Assembly (NCBI GenBank): GCA_050251715.1 | Contig: JBFWMG010000026.1 | Coordinates: 1 to 53,989 of the forward strand | Direction of reading: 5' to 3' | DNA: 53,989 nucleotides | DNA from: JBFWMG01 sp050251715 | GTDB lineage: Bacteria > Desulfobacterota > Desulfovibrionia > Desulfovibrionales > Desulfovibrionaceae | In this document: in pieces, positions 8,474 to 15,758 of the stretch | Layout of the letters: the number at the start of each line of letters is the position of its first letter | Position numbering within the stretch: position 1 is the first letter of the stretch | Made by a program: the position numbers and the translations under genes | Notes under the pieces: model-generated | The model's input: only the letters and a program-made list of their open reading frames with translations | What the model was told of the DNA's origin: nothing | Database searches by the model: none

Positions 8474-8935
8474 GTGAAACGAATCGCCACTCTCCTCTGT
8501 CTGGTGGTGTTTGCCCTGACGCCTGCATGCACGCAGGGCAAGCAGCCTGCGCCAGCTCCGGAGCCGGTGGCCCATGATGGGCTCATCATCGTGGTCAAGG
8601 GTACCGGTTTCCATCCTGCTTTGGGGCAGCGCATCATCAACGAACGGCACGAGCTTTTGTTCGATCCCTCCATGGTATTGCCCGAGTTGTTTGCCGACCG
8701 TGTGTGCGGCGGCTATTCGGCTTCCCCGGATGAGGCCTGGGGACTGCTTGCCTCCTGGGGCAGCAGGAAGCCCCTCGTGATTTCCGGCGTCGAAACGGCC
8801 ACGGGCACCGAGGTGGTGATTTCCGATGAAGACGCCAAGGCGATCATGGAACTTGACCAGAAGGCCGACATCTTTTCCCAGGCCAGGATTGTTTTTTTGG
8901 CTCATCCTGGCCACGGATACTTTTTGACGGAATGA
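8474..8935 (+). CDS. Small exported paralogue of the preceding protein's C-domain
   Basis: A 153-residue protein starting at GTG with MKRIATLLCLVVFALTPAC, which resembles the leader of the preceding gene (MKRIVAIVCFVLFAQ). The cysteine after LTPA is a weak lipobox, so it may be a lipoprotein. After a short Pro-rich linker comes one domain, about 65-70 percent identical by eye to residues 170-280 of the 280-residue protein upstream. It looks like a tandem duplication that lost the N-terminal domain. It adds a short tail (HPGHGYFLTE). The ribosome-binding site is weak. Function unknown. Confidence 0.72.
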   Translation: MKRIATLLCLVVFALTPACTQGKQPAPAPEPVAHDGLIIVVKGTGFHPALGQRIINERHELLFDPSMVLPELFADRVCGGYSASPDEAWGLLASWGSRKPLVISGVETATGTEVVISDEDAKAIMELDQKADIFSQARIVFLAHPGHGYFLTE

Positions 8936-8982
8936 AAGGTTTTGGTTCCATAAGGCGTTGTCATGCCGCAATCCGCCGAGGC

Positions 8983-9012
8983 GGCCAACGCGCGTTGTTG
9001 GCCACTTTTTTT
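8983..9012 (+). terminator. Terminator, second copy of the duplicated pair
   Basis: GGCCAAC (8983-8989) pairs with GTTGGCC (8997-9003) and is followed by ACTTTTTTT. The preceding GCAATCCG box is also present before the terminator at 8224. Confidence 0.85.
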
Positions 9013-9066
9013 GGGAAAACGGGGATGCGGGCTGGCCGCCCCTGAAACGGCCGAGGAGGCGTCACG

Positions 9067-9669
9067 ATGAAACGTAGGCATCTGGCCGGGGTGTGGGGCA
9101 TGGCGTTGTGCGCCGTCCTGCTGTGCATGCCTTCGGGCGCGGCGGCGTGCGGCACCGTCAGGATGTTCGGGGCGTTGTATTTTTCCGCGACCACGAGTTG
9201 CTGCAAGGCGCAGGCGTTGGAGCGTTTGACCTGCGTCACCCCGCTTCCGGCGCGCTATTGGCAGACGCCGGAGGCGCAGGAAACGCTGCGCCTGGTGCTT
9301 GTGGACGCCATGCGGCACGGGATGCGTTCGCACGTCGAAGAGGTGCTGCGCCACTATCTGCCGTTTGACAAATACGGGTATTTGAAAGACCTGCAACGGT
9401 ATAGGCCCACTGCCGCGGATGGGGGGCTCATGGAACGGTTGCGGGCCGAAGGCGAGGGCGACGCCTCGATTTTGTGCCGCCAATGCGGCTCCGGTGCGCC
9501 GCTGCTGGAGCCGCGCCCCATGGTCAACAGGGGAAAATACAACGCCTGCTTCGAGAAGTGCTGGATGGACAGGAAACGCTCGTGCAGCGGGACGGACCAG
9601 CCCGAAACATGCCGGGAGTCCGCCCGGAGGCATTGCGGGGCATTCTGCACCCGGTTCGCCAGCGAGTGA
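9067..9669 (+). CDS. Exported cysteine-rich hypothetical protein
   Basis: A 200-residue protein with a signal peptide ending GAAA|CGT. The mature part has 12 cysteines, many in paired spacing: SCC, ILCRQC, NACFEKC, RSC, ETC, RHC and AFC. The C-terminal 60 residues are very basic. An even number of cysteines in an exported protein suggests disulfides; CxxC-type metal binding is the other reading. The start is set by GAGGAGG nine nt before the ATG. No family was recognised. It sits 55 nt after a terminator, so it likely has its own promoter or depends on readthrough. Confidence 0.7.
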   Translation: MKRRHLAGVWGMALCAVLLCMPSGAAACGTVRMFGALYFSATTSCCKAQALERLTCVTPLPARYWQTPEAQETLRLVLVDAMRHGMRSHVEEVLRHYLPFDKYGYLKDLQRYRPTAADGGLMERLRAEGEGDASILCRQCGSGAPLLEPRPMVNRGKYNACFEKCWMDRKRSCSGTDQPETCRESARRHCGAFCTRFASE

Positions 9670-9783
9670 TGCCGTGGCGTGGATCCGTTGTCTGCTTTTG
9701 TTTTGAAAGGCAGTGTCGTATGCAGTGGAATGTGGCGTCACCCATGCGTGTGTCGGGCGAAAGAAACAGAGGGCGAGTCGTCG

Positions 9784-10287
9784 ATGGAGCGTGTGCCGAT
9801 GGCAGGACATGAACGGCAAGGCGTGCATGTGGCAGGCTGGATGTTGTATGCGTTTTGGGCGCTGTTTCTGTTTTTCCCCACCTCGGGGCAGTCGTCCATG
9901 ATAGAAGGCTATATCTTGCCTGAACGAGAGCAGACGCCTTCTTCCCAGAGGCAGGTCCAGCCTGCCGTTAGGGGAAGTGGCCCCCCATCCGTTCAAATAT
10001 TGAACCTGGGACGGATTGAGTCGGTGCCGCCGTCAAGTGTTAACAGCGCAAAGCTCAAGGTAGATGTTAATGGGATGGGTATCAGTTCCGCCGTTTTTTT
10101 CGAAGCGCAGGATCTGTGTATTAGATTGGAGACGAACTACGTGTATGTGGGTGATGATATTATGGTTTCTATGGATTTTGCAGATGGGCGCCTCCAAACC
10201 ATTTTTTCGGGAACAGTAACGCCTGAATATTATGTCCCAGCCCAGGGCGCGGGTGGGCAAGCCTACTTCAACCTCCCTAACCGCTAA
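9784..10287 (+). CDS. Small exported protein carrying the GYxLP motif
   Basis: A 167-residue protein from the ATG at 9784 (alternatives 9799, with GGAG nine nt upstream, or 9841, which gives a conventional short leader). The hydrophobic segment MLYAFWALFLFFPTSG leads into SSMIEGYILPEREQ, the motif also found in the SPOR and FGE-fold proteins at the same spacing from the Pro of the leader. The rest (QILNLGRIESV, KLKVDVNGMGISSAVFFEAQDLCIRLE, EYYVPAQGAGGQAYFNLP) is beta-rich and matches no family I know. Base composition drops toward AT from about 9980, unlike neighbours, suggesting separate acquisition. Confidence 0.65.
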   Translation: MERVPMAGHERQGVHVAGWMLYAFWALFLFFPTSGQSSMIEGYILPEREQTPSSQRQVQPAVRGSGPPSVQILNLGRIESVPPSSVNSAKLKVDVNGMGISSAVFFEAQDLCIRLETNYVYVGDDIMVSMDFADGRLQTIFSGTVTPEYYVPAQGAGGQAYFNLPNR

Positions 10288-10332
10288 GGCTGTTCCTCCA
10301 CAGATGCTGTCTGCAAAACTCCGACTCTTTGA

Positions 10333-10728
10333 CTTGAATCGCATCCGTTGGGACTCGAGGACGTTCCCGCCGACGTGCTCGACTGGACGGTTTCGGCTTT
10401 TCATGAGGAGTAGGAGGTGCGCGGCGTGATGGTCTATGACCTGGGCGCTCCAGTGCATTGGCCCAACATGAAGATTCTCGACGAATTGGAGCGGACGCTG
10501 GCGGCTCAGCGCAGACGCTACCTGTTTGCGTAGTTTGCCCATCCGGTCCGCAAGCCGGAAATGCAGGATATCGCCGAGGATGTGGTGGGCATGACGAATC
10601 GTGCGCCGTACAAGAATCTCCAATTTCTGGAATTCGACATCGACCATGAGGCCCGGAACCTGTATTTTGGTCAGGCTTTTGGAGAAATAGAGACGGCCGC
10701 CCGGAAGCTGGTTGAAGACCTGCGATAA
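10333..10728 (+). pseudogene. Decayed gene with two in-frame TAG codons
   Basis: One reading frame runs from 10333 to the TAA at 10726-10728 and is interrupted only by TAG at 10411 and at 10531. The three pieces read like ordinary protein: LEDVPADVLDWTVSAFHEE, then VRGVMVYDLGAPVHWPNMK and ILDELERTLAAQRRRYLFA, then FAHPVRKPEMQDIAEDVVG through ARKLVEDLR. No start codon with a ribosome-binding site is visible. The simplest reading is a nonsense-mutated pseudogene. Because both interruptions are TAG, amber recoding cannot be wholly excluded, but no supporting gene is in the window. Family not recognised. Confidence 0.6.
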
Positions 10729-10833
10729 CAGGAGATGAACGGTCTTCTGTTTCCCGGCATGGAGAGTGGGACACCGTTGGCGCCGCGTGTGGTGCTCCAG
10801 ATGCGGGGCGGGGCGAAGCGAAAGCGTGGGGTG

Positions 10834-10863
10834 GCGAGGGGGTCGCCAACCCTCGCTTTTTTT
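10834..10863 (+). terminator. Rho-independent terminator
   Basis: GCGAGGG (10834-10840) pairs with CCCTCGC (10850-10856) and is followed by seven T. It ends the plus-strand envelope gene series. Confidence 0.85.
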
Positions 10864-10918
10864 GTGTCCATGGGAAATGATTGTGGTGCAACCGCAACCC
10901 CAGACACGGCAGGTAGCC

Positions 10919-11608
10919 ATGAGCACGCACACGCCCGATACGCCTTTGGGCCGATACGTTTTTCCGGACGATCCCCTGCGCCGCACCTGGCAGCTCATCG
11001 ATTGCACTGCGCTGCCGCGCGGCCACGCCCCCACGCTTGGCGACGACCCGTCCCACGACGACGGGCCGGGCGATGGAGAGGCCGTCCCGGCGTCCGAGGC
11101 GATGGACGATTTCGATGAGGAGGCCTTTGCGGCCCTCCTTGCCCTGGAGGCGGATCTGGATGCGATGTGGGAGGGCGGGGAAGACGGGGACGAGGCCGTC
11201 TCTTCCGGTGAATCCTCCGAATCGAAGGACGACTTGGCGGAGGAGTGGGCGGCGGCGGTCGGCGAATCCGCCGCACCGGACACCGCAGGCGGGGAGGGCG
11301 TCTTTTCCCAGCTGGTCATGCGCCTGCGCTGGCTGGCCGAACTGGAGGAACAGGACGCGCTGGACGGTTTCAAGCTGTGCCTGGCGCAACCATGGGCCTG
11401 GGCCATGGTGTACCTGATGGCGCGGGCAGGAAGCCTGCAAACCGTTGCCGCGCAGGGCAAAATCCATCTCTTGCGCGCCATGCTCCAGGCCGGGGCGGAT
11501 GTGGATGCCAGGGACAGGAACGGCAACACCGCCATCAAGGCCGCCCGCCTGCATGGCCGCATCGAGGCGGTGTGGCTGCTGCTGGTGCACGGCGCCCGGG
11601 ACCGTTAG
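10919..11608 (+). CDS. Acidic protein with C-terminal ankyrin repeat
   Basis: A 229-residue protein. Residues 45-115 are very acidic (MDDFDEEAFAALLALEADLD, GEDGDEA and similar). The C-terminal 60 residues hold ankyrin-type helices: GKIHLLRAMLQAGADVDARD followed by RNGNTAIKAARLHGRIEAV, the standard repeat consensus. No signal peptide is seen, so it is probably cytoplasmic and mediates a protein contact. The start at 10919 is chosen by compactness; an in-frame ATG at 10877 with GGGAA upstream would add 14 residues. It converges on the M50 protease gene. Confidence 0.65.
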   Translation: MSTHTPDTPLGRYVFPDDPLRRTWQLIDCTALPRGHAPTLGDDPSHDDGPGDGEAVPASEAMDDFDEEAFAALLALEADLDAMWEGGEDGDEAVSSGESSESKDDLAEEWAAAVGESAAPDTAGGEGVFSQLVMRLRWLAELEEQDALDGFKLCLAQPWAWAMVYLMARAGSLQTVAAQGKIHLLRAMLQAGADVDARDRNGNTAIKAARLHGRIEAVWLLLVHGARDR

Positions 11609-11632
11609 CAGGCCGTTAGCCCCGATTGCTCC

Positions 11633-11682
11633 GGCTGCCGCGCGGACGGCGCGCAGCCCGGCCCCCGGTTCCCGCGTTTTTT
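11633..11682 (+). terminator. Possible terminator between convergent genes
   Basis: A GC hairpin (GGCTGCCGCGC with GCGCGCAGCC, 11633-11658) is followed 18 nt later by TTTTTT (11677-11682). The gap makes it a weak call. Confidence 0.35.
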
Positions 11683-11752
11683 AGGTTCTCCCGCAAGACG
11701 CCCAGCGTATTCCCGCCGTCTCCCTGTGCTGGACGCACCCTTTCGGGGGGCG

Positions 11753-12463
11753 TCAGGGCACGCCGCGCCACAGGTCGCCCCAGAACGAGCCCTGGCCAAA
11801 GGCGTATTTGCCCACCAGATAGACGAAGTCATCCATCTTGCCGTCCAGCAGAAAGGCCACGGCGATGAGCATGAGCGCGTGGGCGGCCAGGACGAACGCG
11901 GTGGAAAAGACCCGCCCCGACTTCTGAATGTCCGGCTGGACGTACGAAAAATCCGTCAGGGCGGTGATGAGGAACCAGCAGTAGGTGGCCACGAACACGT
12001 GCAGGACGCCGGTGCGTATCGCGTCGAGGGCGATGCCCGCCACCAGCAGAAACGAGGCGGCGAACAGCGGGAAGAAATACGGCGCAAGCCGGATGAGCCA
12101 ATTCGACCGGCCGGTGTAGGCCGTGACGCCGCCGGACAGCCGCGTGGCGCTGAACCCCTCGATGCGGTTGAAGCACAAGAGCGCGAACACCACATGCGTC
12201 ACTTCATGGAAAAAGGTTTCCCAAAAGCGCAACCGCTGTTTCAGCAGGGTGAAATAGAGCAGGAGGAAGGCGGCGGTGGTGGCCAGATAGGGGAGGATGT
12301 CCTTGAAATCCATCATGGCCACAAACACGTCGCCGTGCAGCGCGATCATGGCCAGGATGTAGCCCAGCATGCCCAGCGCCGCGTATTTGGTGCCCACGTC
12401 GGCCATGGCCGTGAGAACCTTTGTCCCGCCGCGCCGTGGCGCCTGCCTCACTCGTTGCGTCAT
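11753..12463 (-). CDS. M50-type integral membrane metallopeptidase
   Basis: A 236-residue membrane protein with about six hydrophobic segments. Zinc-ligand motif HEVTH occurs in RFWETFFHEVTHVVFALL, within a hydrophobic stretch, as in M50 (site-2-protease and M50B-like) peptidases. The later FSYVQPDIQKSG could hold the third ligand Asp, but that is uncertain. Such proteases cleave membrane-bound substrates, often anti-sigma factors; no substrate is apparent nearby. The start at 12463 has AAGGGGAAGG upstream; the longer form from 12487 is less likely. It follows the Rel-homologue gene on the same strand after 142 bp. Confidence 0.72.
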   Translation of the reverse strand: MTQRVRQAPRRGGTKVLTAMADVGTKYAALGMLGYILAMIALHGDVFVAMMDFKDILPYLATTAAFLLLYFTLLKQRLRFWETFFHEVTHVVFALLCFNRIEGFSATRLSGGVTAYTGRSNWLIRLAPYFFPLFAASFLLVAGIALDAIRTGVLHVFVATYCWFLITALTDFSYVQPDIQKSGRVFSTAFVLAAHALMLIAVAFLLDGKMDDFVYLVGKYAFGQGSFWGDLWRGVP

Positions 12464-12605
12464 GCGCCTTCCCCTTGCCGCCGCCATGGAGCGGCGAGTG
12501 CCTCGATTTCCTCTTCGCCCACCAACGTCCGCCCCGTGCGCGACCGGCGCGTGGGGCGGTAGGGCCGGGGCGTGGCCGCAAGCAACCGTCCTGCGGCGCG
12601 GACCG

Positions 12606-14783
12606 CTACCCCGTGCCGTTTTCCAGGGGCGTCGGCAGCGGTGTCGGGTCGGAAAACGCCTCCACCCGCAGGGTCATGCCGGGAAAAAGATCATGCAACG
12701 TCTTGCACGCGGCAAGGGAACGGCATGTGAACGCCATGCGGCAAGACGGCTCCGCCGTTCCCTGTTGGAAGGTGATGCTGTGCACGTCGGCGGCCGGGGC
12801 AATGCCCGGCAAGACGGCAAAGAGACGCGCCGCATCGGAAAATCCGGTCAGCCGCACGTGGAAACGTATCGGCCTGGGCCAGATGCGGTCCGTGAGCCAG
12901 CGCACGGGATGGTAGTGCGACTGGTGCCTGCCCCGGCCAAGGGTCTCGGGGCATGTGCCGTGGTGCAGCGACACCCCCCGCTCGCTCAACCCGGCCACCA
13001 CGCCGTCCTGTCCCGGAAAGGGCAGGCAGCAGCGGGCGAATTTGTGGATGCCGGGGAGGATGTCGCCGATCTCCAGAATGAACGGCTCCTGGCCTGCGGC
13101 TCCTGCCGGGCCGCCCGGCCCGGACGCTGGGGCGGGACGGTCGAGGTAGTACAGCACCACGTCGGGCTGGAGACTGTCCTGGCCCAGGCGCGTGAACAGG
13201 GCGTCGGGGGAGGGGAGATTGAGCACGGCCAGGACCAGGTCGAGGGTTTCGCCCTTGAGCGTGTCCTGGGGCAGGCCCGCGCGGCGCAAGGCGTGCGCCA
13301 TCAGCGCCTTGCCGATGGCCGCCGCGTGGGCGCGGCGCTGGTCCGCCATCATGCAGAACAATCGGGTCCGGGCCTTGGGGGTGTGGCAGGCGTGTTCCAG
13401 TTCCGGCGACGGCTGGATTTTTTCCTTGGCGCGGTGGATGCGCACCGTTTGCCCGTCGCGCAATTCCTGGACAGGGGAGGCCGGAAGGCCGTCCACCACG
13501 GCCTGGCCGCAATATTCCCCAAGCTCGGTGTGCACCTTGAAGGCGAAATCCAGGACCGATGATTTTTTGGGGAGATAGAAGATGTCGCCCTTTGGCGAGT
13601 AGACGAAAATTTCTTCCCGCTCCGGCGTGCCGAGCAGGTCGCGCTTGCGCGAGACCCCGCCCTGGTACTGCCCCAGGCTGGTGAGCAGCGAAAAGACCTC
13701 TTCCCAGTGCTCCTCGCTGAACGGGTGCTCCTCGCGCCAGTGGGTGAACACGCCAAAGTTGGCCCACACGTCCATTTCCGTGGTCCTGATCTTGACGACG
13801 TAGTTGGCCTCGCCGCCCTTGATCCTGACGTGGAGGCTCCGGTAGCCGTTCGTCTTGGGGTTGGTGATGAAGTCGCGGATGGTTTTGGGCACCACGGGGA
13901 ACGCGGTGTTGACCATGCCGAGCGCATGGTAGCAGTCCAGGGCGTTGTTCGTGTCCAGCACCACCGTAAAATCCGCGCGGTCCTTGGTATTGGACAATTC
14001 CAGGGTCTTTTTGTCGATGTCGAAGTAGTTGGACAACCCCTTGGGCCGAAAGCGGATGCTCACGGAGGGGAACGCGCCGCACAGCTTGTGCCGCAGGGCT
14101 TCCTGCAATGCCGACGCCTCGGGGGATTTGGCCGCCGTGTCGATATGGCGCACTATCTTTTTGCTTTTTTTGCTGAAGAGATGCGTCAGGGCCAGTTGGT
14201 ACAGTTCCCGCTTGAGCGGGTAGAGGTTGAGCGCCGTGGCCAGGGGGGCGTACACGTCGATGGTTTCCTGCGCGATGCGCTGGCGCTTGGTGGGACGCAG
14301 GTGGTGCAGGGTGCGCAGGTTGTGCAGCCGGTCGGCCAGCTTGATGGTGAGGACGCCTATGTTCCGGCCGGAACACAGGAATATCTTGTCGTGGGTCAGG
14401 GATTTCAGGCTCGCCTTGTCGATGTTCGCGCTGCGCAGCTTGGTGCAGCCGTCCACCAGCAGCGCGACGTTGCGCCCGAATGCCGACTCGACGATGTGTA
14501 CGGACTCGTCCTCGACATCCTCCACGATATCGTGCAGCAGGGCGGCGATGAGGATGTCCGGCACGCGGATGCCGAATTCCTGCGCCAGGATGCGCAACAC
14601 CGCCACGGGATGGTCGATGTACGGCTCCCCGGAATGCCTGCGCTGGTGCCTGTGCGACCCATAGGCATGGGCGAGCGCCTTGAACAGGGCGGCGGTGTCG
14701 CTGTAGGCCGCAGGCAGCCATGCGGCGATGGCGCGTTGGTATGCCGCAAGCGGCGGCAGTGTCTCTTTTTTCCCTTTGGGCAT
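12606..14783 (-). CDS. RelA/SpoT homologue: hydrolase intact, synthetase probably dead
   Basis: A 725-residue protein in RelA/SpoT order: HD hydrolase (about 30-200), synthetase-like (about 225-350), TGS (about 400-465, EIFVYSPKGDIFYLP) and a C-terminal ZFD/RIS-like CC segment (FARCCLPFPGQDG). The HD site keeps His58 (GEPYIDHP), His84-Asp85 and Glu88-Asp89 (LLHDIVED), Asp151 and Asn155 (LADRLHNLRT), so (p)ppGpp hydrolysis is expected. In the synthetase part Asp271, Tyr314 and His318 (TNGYRSLH) remain. The catalytic Glu of the usual VEIQIRT motif is replaced: here YVVKIRT, giving Val329. The usual SIYRK segment after RPK is SNYFD-like. Start has AAGGA nine nt before the ATG. It may be a second, alarmone-degrading paralogue. 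Divergent from trmL. Confidence 0.85.
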   Translation of the reverse strand: MPKGKKETLPPLAAYQRAIAAWLPAAYSDTAALFKALAHAYGSHRHQRRHSGEPYIDHPVAVLRILAQEFGIRVPDILIAALLHDIVEDVEDESVHIVESAFGRNVALLVDGCTKLRSANIDKASLKSLTHDKIFLCSGRNIGVLTIKLADRLHNLRTLHHLRPTKRQRIAQETIDVYAPLATALNLYPLKRELYQLALTHLFSKKSKKIVRHIDTAAKSPEASALQEALRHKLCGAFPSVSIRFRPKGLSNYFDIDKKTLELSNTKDRADFTVVLDTNNALDCYHALGMVNTAFPVVPKTIRDFITNPKTNGYRSLHVRIKGGEANYVVKIRTTEMDVWANFGVFTHWREEHPFSEEHWEEVFSLLTSLGQYQGGVSRKRDLLGTPEREEIFVYSPKGDIFYLPKKSSVLDFAFKVHTELGEYCGQAVVDGLPASPVQELRDGQTVRIHRAKEKIQPSPELEHACHTPKARTRLFCMMADQRRAHAAAIGKALMAHALRRAGLPQDTLKGETLDLVLAVLNLPSPDALFTRLGQDSLQPDVVLYYLDRPAPASGPGGPAGAAGQEPFILEIGDILPGIHKFARCCLPFPGQDGVVAGLSERGVSLHHGTCPETLGRGRHQSHYHPVRWLTDRIWPRPIRFHVRLTGFSDAARLFAVLPGIAPAADVHSITFQQGTAEPSCRMAFTCRSLAACKTLHDLFPGMTLRVEAFSDPTPLPTPLENGTG

Positions 14784-14989
14784 GGCCGTTCCTTATCAGG
14801 GGCACGGGCATCCAGGCAATGCCGGTGTGCCCCTGTTTTTCATGGTATGTCCGAATATCCGTCAAGGCGAGGGGCAACGCGCGCGCCGCCGCCCCACGCT
14901 TTGGGCGCTGCGGACTTGACGCGGCCCGGAGGGGCGCATACTCCTCGGCGTGGCCCGGCATGCCGCCCGGTCATGACCCGGAGGCCGCC

Positions 14990-15469
14990 GTGCAACTCGT
15001 CCTGTTCGAACCCGAAATTCCCCCCAACACCGGCAACGTGGCCCGGCTGTGCGCGGCCACCGATACGCCGCTGCATCTCATCGAGCCTCTGGGATTCACC
15101 ATCTCGGACAGGCACCTCAAGCGCGCGGGCCTTGACTATTGGCCGCATGTGAACGTGACGGTCTGGCCCACCTGGGACGCCTTTGCCTCGGTCCAGCCCC
15201 CGGCCACCCGTTTCGTTCTGTCCAGCAGCCGGCGCGGCGTGCCGCTGCATACCTTTGCCTTCCGGCCCGGCGACGTGATCGTGCTTGGCTCCGAGACGCG
15301 CGGCCTGCCCGAAGCAATGACCGCCCGCTATCCGCATCAGGTGCGCATCCCCATCCGGGGCGTGGTGCGCAGCATCAACATGTCCACGGCGGCCGGCATC
15401 CTGTTGTATGAGGCGCTGCGCCAGACCGGCGGGTTTGATTTCGGTACCAGCGACCCGGAACCCGCCTGA
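14990..15469 (+). CDS. trmL: tRNA (cytidine(34)-2'-O)-methyltransferase TrmL
   Basis: A 159-residue SPOUT methyltransferase, close to the usual TrmL length (about 155). It starts LVLFEPEIPPNTGNVARLCA, the family signature, and has PLGFTISDRHLKRAGLDYW, VIVLGSETRGLPE (SAM-binding knot), IPIRGVVRSINMSTAAGILLYEAL at the end. TrmL methylates the wobble ribose of tRNA-Leu isoacceptors. The GTG at 14990 is chosen because GGAGG lies five nt upstream and translation from it gives the canonical N-terminus; an upstream extension has no family support. Confidence 0.92.
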   Translation: MQLVLFEPEIPPNTGNVARLCAATDTPLHLIEPLGFTISDRHLKRAGLDYWPHVNVTVWPTWDAFASVQPPATRFVLSSSRRGVPLHTFAFRPGDVIVLGSETRGLPEAMTARYPHQVRIPIRGVVRSINMSTAAGILLYEALRQTGGFDFGTSDPEPA

Positions 15470-15758
15470 TCCGCGCGCTGTCCCACGTCTCCCGCCGTCT
15501 GCGTATCACCATGGGATGGGGGCGGCAGTCCGGCGCATGGTCAGCCCGCACCCCCCCCTCCGCGCCCTTGGAATCCGTGCACTTTAAAAATAATTGTTAC
15601 GCCTATCATTCTCTAATCTTTTGTAGTTTCACGCCCCGCTCCATGCGGCGGCCCATGTGAAACACGGCGCTAAGTTGTGGTTTCACTTGCCTTGGGAAAC
15701 GCAATCCGGTTACAAGGACGCAGCATCATGTAAACCTTTTTAAGCAGGAGGTTCCCTA
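15470..15758 (+). other. Intergenic region before the TRAP operon
   Basis: No gene is seen. The stretch is locally AT-rich at 15583-15625 and probably holds the TRAP operon promoter, but no single -35/-10 or -24/-12 pair is convincing. A good Shine-Dalgarno (AGGAGG, 15747-15752) precedes the dctP start. Confidence 0.4.
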
